A program made the translations under genes and the position numbers. Below, in pieces: positions 1 through 8,430 of a DNA stretch of 47,145 nt. The first letter of the stretch is position 1. Each line of letters starts with the position of its first letter. A model generated the notes under the pieces. That model had not been told where the DNA came from and made no database searches. It saw only the letters and a list, made by a program, of their open reading frames with translations. Source of the DNA: an uncultured Butyrivibrio sp. (GTDB taxonomy: Bacteria > Bacillota > Clostridia > Lachnospirales > Lachnospiraceae); contig NZ_CAMVPU010000031.1 of assembly GCF_947169445.1 (NCBI RefSeq), positions 1 through 47,145 on the forward strand, given 5' to 3'.

Positions 1-357
1 AATTCATTTAATAGCTACAATCTCATGAGAACCGATGTTATTGAAAAAGATGACAGCTACCAGCTTGAAGCTGAGCTTCCGGGATTTAATAAAGAAGATA
101 TCAAGATTGACCTCAAAAATGACATCTTGACAATTAGTGCCGCTCACAGCGAAAATAATGAGGAAAAAGATAATAACGGCAAATACATTCGTCGAGAGAG
201 AAGAACATCATCTTATCAGAGATCTTTCAGAGTAGAGAACTTAAAGCCCGAGGATATCATCGCCCAGTACAGAAACGGCGTACTGACAGTGAATGTCCCT
301 AAGAAGGAAGCCATTCCTGAGAAAGAGGAAGCTTCAAGGATTGAAGTCAAGGACTAA
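1..357 (+). CDS. Small heat-shock protein Hsp20/IbpA family, 5' end cut by window
   Basis: ATP-independent cytoplasmic holdase chaperone of the alpha-crystallin family. The visible part is nearly the whole alpha-crystallin domain: the ELPGFNKEDIKIDLKNDILTI segment is the usual first strands and NGVLTVNVPK the usual C-terminal signature. The first ATG in the window is at 25, but the frame is open back to base 1 and the protein would lack the normal 30-40 residue N-terminal arm, so the true start lies upstream of the window. A strong intrinsic terminator follows about 60 bp after the stop, so it ends its own transcription unit and is unrelated to the glycan locus. The family assignment is certain; only the start is missing. 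Confidence 0.93.
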   Translation, partial: NSFNSYNLMRTDVIEKDDSYQLEAELPGFNKEDIKIDLKNDILTISAAHSENNEEKDNNGKYIRRERRTSSYQRSFRVENLKPEDIIAQYRNGVLTVNVPKKEAIPEKEEASRIEVKD

Positions 358-415
358 AGCTGACTGATATTAACATGATCTAAATTCATATTTTAATCAG
401 GATATTGTAGAATCT

Positions 416-459
416 TGCCTTCGCTCTTGGTATAATTCCAATGAGCGAAGGCATTTTTT
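416..459 (+). terminator. Intrinsic terminator after the Hsp20 gene
   Basis: A 15/16-base stem with one bulge (416-430 against 438-453, arms beginning TGCCTTCGCTC and ending GAGCGAAGGCA) closes a 7-base loop and is followed directly by six T at 454-459. This is a textbook rho-independent terminator for plus-strand transcription from the Hsp20 gene. Confidence 0.93.
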
Positions 460-536
460 GTATAAATTTCGTTGTCAGTCAGAGCTTTCGCCTGAATTGT
501 AAGCATTTTTGCCATCTTAGAATCGAGGAAATATAT

Positions 537-743
537 ATGTCACAAGAACCAAAATCTTTAGAATACGAAGGCTACACCGGCACTGTTACTTACGACGCAA
601 AGTGCGACTACTACACAGGAGAAGTGGAAATTGACGGTCGACGCTACACCTACGAGGGCGATACCTTCGAGGAATTACAGGAAGACTTCGAGGATATCAT
701 TGATTCCATTATAGCTTTCGATGAGATGAATGATGAGGAATAA
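537..743 (+). CDS. HicB-like small protein, lone antitoxin-type domain
   Basis: A 68-residue acidic protein with the pattern of the HicB partial RNase-H-like fold: a Y-x-G-Y-T-G-T-V-x-Y-D opening, a strand with GEVEIDGRRYTYEGDTF, then an acidic helix (EELQEDFEDIIDSI). I chose ATG 537 because GAGGA lies 6 bases upstream. The longer frame from 441 would begin inside the terminator stem and adds unlikely residues. HicB antitoxins normally neutralise a HicA mRNA interferase encoded next to them; no HicA-like gene is seen on either side and there is no DNA-binding tail, so this is an orphan or a solitary regulator. The family call rests on pattern only. Confidence 0.72.
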   Translation: MSQEPKSLEYEGYTGTVTYDAKCDYYTGEVEIDGRRYTYEGDTFEELQEDFEDIIDSIIAFDEMNDEE

Positions 744-794
744 GTTACTAAAGCAAGCTGCACGCAAGTCATCAGTAGCAAGAATTAAACCCAT

Positions 795-2159
795 ATGAAG
801 AAAAAATTACAGCTTCCCTTTAATAAAACTGATATGTTTGCCTTCTTCACTATGATTCTAAGCTTCTTGCTTAGAGCATACTATGTTTCTATTATCTCGA
901 TTTATGATAATCAGCACGATGGTGGCAACCCATTTGAAGAAGGACATCTTGCCTATATTGCGCATTTTCTGAATAATAAAGGTATTCCGGATTTTGATAT
1001 CAGTAAGGTTGACCAGTTTTGGCATCCTCCGCTTACCTATTATCTTTCGTCGCTACTACTTAAGGCTTCATGGGCTCTTTTCCCAGGGCAAAACGGCAAT
1101 TATGAAATCGCGCAAGCAATACCTCTTTTATCCGTAACACTCTCAATTATCATAATTTACAAAATTCTAAGACTATTATTTCCCAAGAACCCACTTGGCT
1201 GCAATATAGCCTTGGTTTTTGCTGCGTTTCATCCAAGCTTTGTGTACAGATCAGCCACTATCAACAGTGATGCTCCAGCAACACTTATAGCAATCACAAT
1301 TCTGTATCTTTTGATAATTCATGTCCAAAACCCCCGATACTTGCGTCGTCTGGAATTCAAGTCATTCTCGCTATCAATAAATGCTGAAATACTTTCAATG
1401 GTTGCTCTTTTCACACTTGGTATGTGGGTCAAAAAATCCATCATGCTTGTTGCGGTTCCTGTAGGCCTGGTTCTTCTTTACGAACTTATAGCGGAAAAAA
1501 AGAACGATTTCTGGCAGGCTTTAGTTCTTTTGCTGATAACAAGTCCTCTTAGCTTTGGCTGGTATATTTACATGCGCCTAAAATGGAACATCCCTTTCAA
1601 TTTCGTCTGGAATGTATCATATCCCAGGCTCGTCAGCGGACATATAAGTGACAACAGCATCATCAAAAGGATTATGGACTTCTCACCTGCACATTTTGGC
1701 TATGCTTATACCTTTGTTGGCTCTAATACCGAAGCTATCGACATTAATCCGTTAACACTTCTTATTAAGACATCTGCCAACGACCTCTGGATCTGGACTT
1801 ATGTAAATGGAAAAGAAATGACATTGTCATATTTACTGCTGCTTCTACGGGTTGTTTTCACTGTATTATTTTTTGTAGGAGTGCTTCTTTTTATACAGGA
1901 TAAAAAATATACCTCACATAAAAATAAGCTGACCATTGTATCCTATACAATAATCAGCCTTATAAGCTTTTACTCTTTTTCTTTTAGCAATCCTTATATC
2001 TGCTCAATGAATTACAGATATATTGAACCCATTGTATTATGTGAATGTGCTATTGCAGCGTATTTGTGCGGAAAGTCAAAAATGACAGCCTTTTTGGGAG
2101 CTATGCTTTCTGCAGCAACAGCCGCTACTGTAGTTTTTAAAATATTTTTCTTTAGATAA
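795..2159 (+). CDS. GT39/ArnT-like polytopic membrane glycosyltransferase
   Basis: A 454-residue protein with about ten membrane segments. The first large outer loop carries acidic residues (NPFEEGHLAYIA) and the motif FWHPPLTYYL, typical of GT-C enzymes of the dolichyl-phosphate-mannose/ArnT type, which transfer a sugar from a polyprenyl-phosphate donor to a target outside the membrane. It is the only glycosyltransferase on the plus strand and converges on the WecG-type gene, with a single base between the two stop codons. The ATG at 795 has no clear Shine-Dalgarno site, so the start is less certain than the family. Donor and acceptor cannot be told from the sequence. Confidence 0.82.
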   Translation: MKKKLQLPFNKTDMFAFFTMILSFLLRAYYVSIISIYDNQHDGGNPFEEGHLAYIAHFLNNKGIPDFDISKVDQFWHPPLTYYLSSLLLKASWALFPGQNGNYEIAQAIPLLSVTLSIIIIYKILRLLFPKNPLGCNIALVFAAFHPSFVYRSATINSDAPATLIAITILYLLIIHVQNPRYLRRLEFKSFSLSINAEILSMVALFTLGMWVKKSIMLVAVPVGLVLLYELIAEKKNDFWQALVLLLITSPLSFGWYIYMRLKWNIPFNFVWNVSYPRLVSGHISDNSIIKRIMDFSPAHFGYAYTFVGSNTEAIDINPLTLLIKTSANDLWIWTYVNGKEMTLSYLLLLLRVVFTVLFFVGVLLFIQDKKYTSHKNKLTIVSYTIISLISFYSFSFSNPYICSMNYRYIEPIVLCECAIAAYLCGKSKMTAFLGAMLSAATAATVVFKIFFFR

Positions 2160-2160
2160 G

Positions 2161-2925
2161 TCAGGCTTTTTTCACATACTTGTACCAGACATATTTCAGA
2201 TTAGTCACCAGATACCTTCTAAATAATCTGGTAGGATCCTGAAACAGTCTAAATAGCCACTCAAATCCAATCACCTGAATCCATACAGGAGCTCTTCGAA
2301 TAGTCCTGGCATGGAAATCAAAACCAGCGCCAACTCCCATCATAACACCATGAATCTGGTCCATGTGAGCCCTCATCCATCTCTCCTGCTTGGGCGCTCC
2401 AAGTCCGATCCATACAATATCTGCATCAGCGGCATTGATCATCTCAACAATTTCTGCATCTTCTTCAGGAGTAAGCTTCCTAAATGGCGGAGAATACATT
2501 CCCTTGATAACAATTCCGGGATATCTTGCTTCCAGCTCTCTCTTCAAATTGTCCAGAGTTCTCTGGGAAGAGCCATAGAAATAATGTGTAACGCTTCCGT
2601 CCATGGTACGTTTAAAAACATTCTCCATGAAATCAGGTCCTGCAATACGTCTTGCATTGCTGTAACCAGCACGTCTCTCCGTTCGTGCAATCGGATTCCC
2701 ATCAGGAAAAGTAAACGCGGACTCATTCAAAATCTTGCAATAATCCGCATTCTCTTTTGCCATAACAGTTGTATGTACATTAGAAAAACAAATATACTTC
2801 CCTGAAAGCTCTTTGACATGCGAAAGGACATGCGAAACAGCCCCTTGCGGAGAAGCTATTGAATAATCTATTCCAAACACATTCATTGTATCTGTATCTA
2901 GATAATTAAATGTTTTCTTACTCAT
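2161..2925 (-). CDS. WecG/TagA/CpsF family glycosyltransferase (GT26)
   Basis: A cytoplasmic-face enzyme that in characterised relatives (TagA, WecG) adds N-acetylmannosamine or its uronate to an undecaprenyl-PP-GlcNAc lipid. All family marks are present in 254 residues: FPDGNP at about 73-78 with the putative catalytic Asp 75, GLGAPKQERW at 174-183, GVGAGFDFHA around 197-206, and RRAPVWIQ plus the arginine-rich C-terminal tail (GFEWLFRLFQDPTRLFRRY) that holds the membrane lipid. AAGGGGAA upstream of ATG 2925 serves as ribosome site. It has its own near-consensus promoter (2991-3019), so it is transcribed separately or additionally to the long operon. The sugar is not predictable. Confidence 0.93.
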   Translation of the reverse strand: MSKKTFNYLDTDTMNVFGIDYSIASPQGAVSHVLSHVKELSGKYICFSNVHTTVMAKENADYCKILNESAFTFPDGNPIARTERRAGYSNARRIAGPDFMENVFKRTMDGSVTHYFYGSSQRTLDNLKRELEARYPGIVIKGMYSPPFRKLTPEEDAEIVEMINAADADIVWIGLGAPKQERWMRAHMDQIHGVMMGVGAGFDFHARTIRRAPVWIQVIGFEWLFRLFQDPTRLFRRYLVTNLKYVWYKYVKKA

Positions 2926-2990
2926 TGGGATAAAATTCCCCTTTATAACCTATCACATTTACATCAAAAAATAGTTCCAACAAACAACTC

Positions 2991-3019
2991 ATTATATCCA
3001 AAATGCCGCAAAATGTCGA
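2991..3019 (-). promoter_or_regulatory. SigA-type promoter for the WecG/TagA-type gene
   Basis: On the minus strand, TCGACA (3019-3014, five of six matches to TTGACA) is separated by exactly 17 bases from TATAAT (2996-2991, six of six). Predicted transcription starts near 2984, giving a leader of about 60 bases before ATG 2925. Confidence 0.75.
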
Positions 3020-3049
3020 CATATAATTGTATCAAATATAACATTTTGC
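3008..3049. repeat. 9-bp inverted repeat over the -35 region
   Basis: GCAAAATGT (3008-3016) and ACATTTTGC (3041-3049) are perfect inverted copies with 24 bases between them. The inner arm overlaps the -35 hexamer of the promoter at 2991-3019, so it could be an operator. It could also be chance in AT-rich DNA. Confidence 0.4.
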
Positions 3050-3071
3050 CTGTTTGTGGTAACAAAAGGCA
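3047..3071 (-). terminator. Hairpin just after the GT2 stop codon, weak terminator
   Basis: A 10-bp stem with one bulge (minus strand TGCCTTTTGT, loop TACC, ACAAACAGGCA) begins five bases after the stop of the gene ending at 3076. No long T run follows, so this may be a 3'-end stabiliser or weak terminator rather than a full intrinsic terminator. Confidence 0.4.
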
Positions 3072-3075
3072 TTCT

Positions 3076-4005
3076 TTACTTCTTGATCACACGCCCAATC
3101 ACGTACTGCGGCGAATTGTTCATACTGATATACATTCTGCCGATGTACTCGCCAATCATTCCAAGCACCATAAGATTCATGCCACCAATGACCAGAACCA
3201 TTGCCATCAGTGAGCTCCAACCAAGAGGAGTATTGGGATTTCCGGAAATCTTAACCACAAGCACATAAATCATGAACAAAAATCCCACAATCGCAGTAAT
3301 TACGCCCGCTATTGTAGCTATTCTAAGCGGCTTTACAGAAAACGAAGTAAAACCATTCATCCACAGGGAAATCAGCTTTGCAAAAGAATATCCGCTTGTT
3401 CCGACAGTTCTCTCTTTATGCTCAACATCTACATTGCAGATTTTGGAGGTTGACCTTAAAACCAGTCCGATCACATATGGATAAGGATTATTGTATCTCA
3501 AAATCTCATCCACAATGTGCCTCTTTACGCCAAAAAAGCTCGATACATAAAGATCATGCGGCTTACCCAGCATCTGCTCCGCCATGAACTCATTTACCTG
3601 ACTTCCAAAATTACGGAAAGTAGAGTGCTTCTTGTGCCTGTATCTCGCATAAACCGCATCGTAGCCCTCATTCAGTTTATCAATCAGTTTGTAAGCTTCA
3701 AGGGGAGGCGTCTGTCCGTCATCATCAAGGCAGATCACATAGTCGCCTGTTGCAAAATGAAATCCCGCCATCAGCGCTGCATGCTGACCAAAATTCTTGG
3801 TCATATCGATGCCTGTAATATTATCATTCTCTTTTACCAGTTCTTCTATAACGCCAACAGTTCCGTCCGGCGATGAATCATTTATCAGAATCACCTCAAA
3901 ACTATACTGCGCCATTTTCTCCATTGCCAGCTTGATGTCAGAAATAACGCCCTTAAGCGTGTTCTCAGACCTGTAGCATGGAATTATAAAACTAATCTTA
4001 TTCAT
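3076..4005 (-). CDS. Polyprenyl-phosphate glycosyltransferase, GT2 (GtrB/ArnC-like)
   Basis: A GT2 enzyme of the dolichol-phosphate-mannose-synthase type: it moves a sugar from a nucleotide donor to polyprenyl phosphate at the inner membrane face, feeding GT-C enzymes. The GT-A domain (residues 1-220) shows SFIIPCYRSENTL, the VILINDSSPDG motif, and CLDDDGQTPP (metal-binding Asp triad). Two membrane helices follow (about 230-255 and 265-290), ending in GEYIGRMYI, which is typical of this subfamily. I chose ATG 4005 (AGGTGA five bases upstream, protein MNKISF) over the GTG at 4014. It probably supplies a polyprenyl-P-sugar for one or more GT-C proteins of this locus. The sugar is unknown. Confidence 0.92.
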   Translation of the reverse strand: MNKISFIIPCYRSENTLKGVISDIKLAMEKMAQYSFEVILINDSSPDGTVGVIEELVKENDNITGIDMTKNFGQHAALMAGFHFATGDYVICLDDDGQTPPLEAYKLIDKLNEGYDAVYARYRHKKHSTFRNFGSQVNEFMAEQMLGKPHDLYVSSFFGVKRHIVDEILRYNNPYPYVIGLVLRSTSKICNVDVEHKERTVGTSGYSFAKLISLWMNGFTSFSVKPLRIATIAGVITAIVGFLFMIYVLVVKISGNPNTPLGWSSLMAMVLVIGGMNLMVLGMIGEYIGRMYISMNNSPQYVIGRVIKK

Positions 4006-4179
4006 GAATTTCACCTATATTATAAAATACGAAATATTCGCTAACGAGCAACCATGTATACTATCATATCCATATTATTTTTTGACAAATATGATTACTC
4101 ATTGCATATAAAGCTTTTTTACTGTTACGTACACCAATCTCATTATACCATGATATCGTTACTGTTCAGATTATGACCA
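4006..4179 (-). promoter_or_regulatory. Gap with promoter-like hexamers before the GT2 gene
   Basis: This 174-bp AT-rich gap is long for the locus. On the minus strand it has two perfect TATAAT hexamers (4147-4142 and 4024-4019), but neither has a convincing -35 at 16-18 bases. A promoter for the GT2 gene is plausible, not shown. No gene is seen in it. Confidence 0.3.
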
Positions 4180-5340
4180 TTACAATATATCATCAAATTT
4201 CTTAACTGTAGTCTGCCAGGTCAGCTCATTAAATATTTTCTCCCGACCGCCATCCTGTATACTTGCATACAACCGCTCGTCTTCAGTCAAAAGATCTACC
4301 TTCTTAACCATATCTTCTACATTTCTACAGACAAATCCTGTCTTGCCATCGCCTATCAGAAACTTCGGCCCCGGAGCACTTATAGCAAGCACCGGACATC
4401 TGTGACACATTGCCTCCAGAATTGCCATTCCATAAATCTCATCAGGATTAAAGTTAATGTAGAAGTCGCAGGCCTTGAAAAGGTCCTTCATCTCTGAATT
4501 AGGCACCTTTAAAAGGTGTGTAAAAGATGACTTCAAGCCATAGTGGCTGACTAAATCGTTGATTTCATCCTTCAAATGACCATTTCCTACAACAAGAAGA
4601 TGGTAAGAATCTCTGCTTCTCAAATTCTTCAGCAGTTCCACTGCCTCAAGCGGATGCTTATACTCTTCAAGCCTTCCCACAAACAACAGTATCTTCTTAT
4701 CCTGCGGCAGGGCGTACTTTTCACGGATCTCTCTCACACTCTTTTCCGAAAGAGCTGTATCCTCAGCGCTCATCCCCACGGGCGCAAGCTTTGCCTTTAT
4801 CCCAAGCTCAGCACACTGATCCTGAACCGCCGGAGTCTTCACATAAACGCTGCTCTTCCTGTAAGCCCTTATATTGCGCCCAAGTAACAGCCTGTTTGCA
4901 ACTTTCTTATACCACTTGCTGCTATCCGTAAAAAGAGTTCCTATATAGAGATGGTACTTTATTCCCTTGCGCCTGCAATAGTTGATTACATTTGGCGCAA
5001 AAAGCATATTGTCTGCAAGAATGTGCAAAAGATCTGGCTTCAGCGCATCTATCAGATTCAAATCAATCATCCCATGATGACCGATGCCCTTAGCAGGAAT
5101 TATGTGGAGAGTTATCCTATCCGTCACAGGGATGCATTTTTCATGGAATCCAGCCGAATCATCTGCTTCCTTTCCAGCACCTTCACAGCTTTTCTTATTC
5201 CCCCTTGCCAGTAGCACTATGTCCACCTTGTGTGTCGGATTCAACTCAGTGATTGCCTTCGCCATTCCGATTTCCTGGGAATTGTAGAAGGCGTTATTAA
5301 CTTCATTTGTAATATATAGTTTCAAAAATAATATGTCCAT
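4180..5340 (-). CDS. Glycosyltransferase family 4
   Basis: A retaining, GT-B-fold glycosyltransferase acting in the cytoplasm on the growing lipid-linked glycan. In 386 residues the C-terminal half has the normal GT4 marks: KILLFVGRLEEYKHPLEAVELL (nucleotide-sugar domain start), then an E-x7-E region around PDEIYGMAILEAMCHRCPVLA, and GKTGFVC. The N-terminal half is less typical (ILFLKLYITNEVNNAFYNSQEIGMAKAI), as usual for the acceptor domain. It lies downstream of an acyltransferase-3 gene with a 55-bp gap and upstream of the GT2 gene with a 174-bp gap. Specificity cannot be inferred. Confidence 0.9.
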   Translation of the reverse strand: MDILFLKLYITNEVNNAFYNSQEIGMAKAITELNPTHKVDIVLLARGNKKSCEGAGKEADDSAGFHEKCIPVTDRITLHIIPAKGIGHHGMIDLNLIDALKPDLLHILADNMLFAPNVINYCRRKGIKYHLYIGTLFTDSSKWYKKVANRLLLGRNIRAYRKSSVYVKTPAVQDQCAELGIKAKLAPVGMSAEDTALSEKSVREIREKYALPQDKKILLFVGRLEEYKHPLEAVELLKNLRSRDSYHLLVVGNGHLKDEINDLVSHYGLKSSFTHLLKVPNSEMKDLFKACDFYINFNPDEIYGMAILEAMCHRCPVLAISAPGPKFLIGDGKTGFVCRNVEDMVKKVDLLTEDERLYASIQDGGREKIFNELTWQTTVKKFDDIL

Positions 5341-5395
5341 ATGCTACCAATAAAAAACGTTCAGATGACACCAATCATATATTCTCAATTGTATG

Positions 5396-6460
5396 TTAAT
5401 CCGTAGTCTTGTCTAAAAACCCGTGCATCCTTTTAAAAAGAGCCTCAATCTTAACTGAAATCAACTCATCAAGTCCAGATAACAGAAGGTCCCTGATAAT
5501 CCCCACCAGGACACAAACTATCATTATTATAACTGCAATTACCGGTATCATCACAAAGCCAATAGCCCCCAACTCCGTAAGCTGTGGTAAATAAGCCTTA
5601 ATCCAATCCACAAGTACATTTATCAAAAAATAGTTCATTGCAAATATCGCAAACACATAGGACGCCATTTTATTGATGAATCTTGACTGCATCTTAACAT
5701 CTTTAAAAATATAAAAAAGTGACACTGCCAAAATCATATTAGTAATACTGTTGTCTTTGCATAAGGTATGGTAAATACCACCAGCCTGAATAGGAAATTC
5801 AAAAGAAATAAAGTTTATAACCCAAGCACCTACAAAACATCCTATAATCAAGCGCCTATGTTGTCTCCCAAAATCATCGCCATAAAGCCTAATATACCTT
5901 CCAACCATGTACACCATAAACATCTGGATGAGGCCTTTTCCATTATCCGGAACAATCTCAAAATATAAAAATGTTGGCAGAACACTAAAGCACAGCATCA
6001 TAATAGCAATAAAGGCCAAAAAACTCTTTTTATTCAAAGTCCCTATGAATTTTTCTATAAAGCCACTAAAAAGCACTATAATCACATAACAGGAATAAAA
6101 CCAGTGATTTCTACTACTAAATGGCAAAAAAGACTTCACAACCAGCTCCAACTTATCCCCGGTAGACATAGTGCTTCCATAAATAACCATACTCAAAATC
6201 AGCACGATCACCGAATATGTAATCATCTTGCATTCAAGCTTGGTCAGCTTCTTCACATTAAAAGATACTCCAAAGTACCCTGAAATCAATATAAAAAGCG
6301 AAACTCCGGTATTACAGATTCCATTTATTACTCCGGCGTAGTTGGCCGGAATCTCTCCTGTTGCAAAAACAGAAAGCTGGATATTTGCATGTATAAGTAC
6401 AATCATTAAGATTGCTATGATTCTCAAAAACTCATATGTTGAATTACGTTCTTTTCCCAA
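5396..6460 (-). CDS. Acyltransferase-3 family membrane protein
   Basis: An integral membrane O-acyltransferase (about ten helices), a family that acetylates or succinylates surface polysaccharides (OafA, WcjE and NodX type). The N-terminus YEFLRIIAILMIVLIHAN with the His in the first helix is the family signature. Translation starts at TTG 6460: GGGGA lies just upstream, the start is four bases after the stop of the GNT-I-like gene, and the next Met would remove half of the first conserved helix. It is the second acyltransferase-3 of the locus (the other is at 26539-27597), so at least two separate acylations are likely. Confidence 0.9.
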   Translation of the reverse strand: MGKERNSTYEFLRIIAILMIVLIHANIQLSVFATGEIPANYAGVINGICNTGVSLFILISGYFGVSFNVKKLTKLECKMITYSVIVLILSMVIYGSTMSTGDKLELVVKSFLPFSSRNHWFYSCYVIIVLFSGFIEKFIGTLNKKSFLAFIAIMMLCFSVLPTFLYFEIVPDNGKGLIQMFMVYMVGRYIRLYGDDFGRQHRRLIIGCFVGAWVINFISFEFPIQAGGIYHTLCKDNSITNMILAVSLFYIFKDVKMQSRFINKMASYVFAIFAMNYFLINVLVDWIKAYLPQLTELGAIGFVMIPVIAVIIMIVCVLVGIIRDLLLSGLDELISVKIEALFKRMHGFLDKTTD

Positions 6461-6463
6461 ATC

Positions 6464-7423
6464 TCATCCCCGCTTTATTTCCACACGATCAGCTCCTGAG
6501 GCAAGAATCTCTATCGTATTTAACCAAAATCTGACTATCATCTTAAACTGCCTAAGGATCGTCTTTTTATCTCCGGCCTTCTTTTCAGCAACAACCTTGC
6601 GAAGGGTATCCTCAAACTTCCCAAACTTAAGCGGAAAAGAAATCTCTCCCCTGTCATTTATAGGCTCAACCCTGTTTTCCTTTGAGCCATCATTATAATG
6701 AACTCCGGAGCCATCCATTCCAATATTGTTAATAAGAGAATTATATGGAAAGATGGTCATTCCTCCGTTCTTACAACAGGAATAATACCAGGCCACATCC
6801 CATGTAAGATACCTGTTCTTGTACTGGTGGAGTAAGAGATATGAAAACTCCTGACCGTTATCCAGCATGCTCTTATGGGTCGCCACATACCTTATATCGC
6901 TCTTATTAAGGCTCCTTGACAGATTTTCCCACCTGTCACTCCAGGTTCCCCAGCCCCAGGCACAAAACGATCTGGTAAGTCCAAAAAGCTCCTCATTTGC
7001 CTTGTCTGCCTTTAAGAAGCTGTAGCCTGTAACTGTATATATCGATTTATCGCCCTCATACTCATTAAGGCAATAATTCATATACTTAAGAAACTGATTA
7101 CCCACCTGTATATCATCCTCAAGCACAATTACCTTACCATGCCTGCCAATAACAGTAGTAACCCCGTCCACTTCAGACTTCTCAATTCCAAAATTGGTTT
7201 CACGCTCAACAACTATTACTTTCTCGAAACCCGAAATACTGCGCACATACTCTCTTACAGCCTCTACTCCCTCAGCATCAGCATCACTTGCAGGAGCATC
7301 ACTGTAGATATACAGAATAGAATCCGCTGCCTCAGGATTGGTTCTGAGGGCATCAATGACTCTTTGTACATGTTCTAATCTTTTATAGACAAATAGTAAT
7401 ATCGGTGCATAATCTTTAGTCAT
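6464..7423 (-). CDS. GNT-I-like glycosyltransferase (GT-A fold)
   Basis: A 319-residue soluble glycosyltransferase. The beginning APILLFVYKRLEHVQRVIDAL, followed by YIYSDAP, VEREtNFGI and VIVLEDDIQVGNQFLKYMN, matches bacterial proteins similar to eukaryotic GNT-I (GT13), in which the LEDD motif replaces DxD in metal and UDP-sugar binding. SFCAWGWGTWSDRW, seen at about 150-165, is also conserved in this group. It is followed at four bases by the acyltransferase gene, so the two are co-translated. The donor is not predictable; UDP-GlcNAc is the family's best-known donor. Confidence 0.85.
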   Translation of the reverse strand: MTKDYAPILLFVYKRLEHVQRVIDALRTNPEAADSILYIYSDAPASDADAEGVEAVREYVRSISGFEKVIVVERETNFGIEKSEVDGVTTVIGRHGKVIVLEDDIQVGNQFLKYMNYCLNEYEGDKSIYTVTGYSFLKADKANEELFGLTRSFCAWGWGTWSDRWENLSRSLNKSDIRYVATHKSMLDNGQEFSYLLLHQYKNRYLTWDVAWYYSCCKNGGMTIFPYNSLINNIGMDGSGVHYNDGSKENRVEPINDRGEISFPLKFGKFEDTLRKVVAEKKAGDKKTILRQFKMIVRFWLNTIEILASGADRVEIKRG

Positions 7424-7456
7424 ACATCAGCACGTCCCATAAACTAGTCAACACAA

Positions 7457-7534
7457 CTATTCTCTCCAAGCAACATTCTCGCTAATCAGTAACAAAATCT
7501 CTTTTCTTAAGCCAGCTGCAAGCTTTATTACTTC
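7457..7534 (-). pseudogene. Possible 3' remnant of a lost gene (25 codons)
   Basis: Directly after the TGA of the GT-D gene, and in its frame, 25 further codons are open and end at TAG (7459-7457). They read as a protein-like helix (EVIKLAAGLRKEI, then LLLISENVAWRE). It may be the tail of a deleted gene, or chance. Confidence 0.25.
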
Positions 7535-8419
7535 TCACCAATAGCATCCATCTTCAACCTGTTCTGAATTCTTAGGGATATCCTCTTTTCCGGGATAAAC
7601 CCAATATTCATTTTTCAGGCTTTGTATCAGCTCGTCATCTTCCCAGCGCTTGCCCATAATTCCAAATAAAAGCTGCAGATCTCCACCCAAGTGAATGGCA
7701 GATCTCCCTGTTCTTTTAATAGCCGCGCAAAGAGGAAGACTGTAGGCGCCACACCCCACAAGGGCAATATCAAAATCAAGCTTTTCAATCTCTTTACTCA
7801 TGGTATCCAGGGCTTCAAACCAGTCTTTAAACCTTGAATCCTTGTTGCCCGCAATAGTCTGAACCGCTCTATAGGTCTGAAGCTCAAACTCCGGCAGATA
7901 CTCATCACTCATAATAAGTTCACGCCTTGCATACTGCTTTTTAACCGTCTCTGAAAAAGGCGTAACTGCCAGAACCTTTCTGCCTCTAAGGATTTCGCCA
8001 ATTGGCTTATCCTCATAAACAACGCCAAACCAGTCGATGTCCTTGACATCATTTTTGCAATACTTTTTGACAAAATATTCTTCCTTTTCATACTGCCAGC
8101 GATTTATATAATCCATGTATGAAATTGAATTCTTCATAATATCTGAGAACTTTTCCAAATCAGCTCTCACATCTCCACTATCTGAAAAAAAGCCAGACCA
8201 CTCACAAAGTTGTCTATATGCTGGTTCTAACTGTTTCTGATAAGAGAATTCATGAGCTCGTAAATTCCAAAGCTCAGTTCCTCCAATCTTTCCACAAACA
8301 AAAGCCCTCTTGTCATCAAGCATTTTTATCATGCCAGTCGTAAGTTCTTTGTGTGAAAGCTTATTATGCTTACCTAGATATGCCCGTAAGTAATACGGTA
8401 TTTCTTTAATACCAATCAT
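7535..8419 (-). CDS. GT-D-type glycosyltransferase domain protein (DUF1792-like)
   Basis: A 294-residue cytoplasmic protein without membrane segments. Residues 40-50 (FVCGKIGGTEL) resemble the donor-binding loop of the GT-D fold. Residues 217-226 (FDIALVGCGA) and 242-259 (IHLGGDLQLLFGIMGKRW) match the conserved C-terminal motif of this loosely described family, and the tail VEDGCYW is also recurrent in relatives. GT-D enzymes were defined from a streptococcal adhesin-glycosylating glucosyltransferase, so transfer of a hexose to an existing glycan is a reasonable guess. It sits between the ABC flippase (12 bp downstream of it) and the GNT-I-like gene. Function is inferred only from motif and place. 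Confidence 0.7.
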   Translation of the reverse strand: MIGIKEIPYYLRAYLGKHNKLSHKELTTGMIKMLDDKRAFVCGKIGGTELWNLRAHEFSYQKQLEPAYRQLCEWSGFFSDSGDVRADLEKFSDIMKNSISYMDYINRWQYEKEEYFVKKYCKNDVKDIDWFGVVYEDKPIGEILRGRKVLAVTPFSETVKKQYARRELIMSDEYLPEFELQTYRAVQTIAGNKDSRFKDWFEALDTMSKEIEKLDFDIALVGCGAYSLPLCAAIKRTGRSAIHLGGDLQLLFGIMGKRWEDDELIQSLKNEYWVYPGKEDIPKNSEQVEDGCYW

Positions 8420-8430
8420 CTTCTAAACTC

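Noticed and set aside
441..536. N-terminal extension of the HicB-like frame
   Set aside because: The ATG at 441 lies in the stem of the intrinsic terminator and has no ribosome site; ATG 537 has GAGGA at proper distance.
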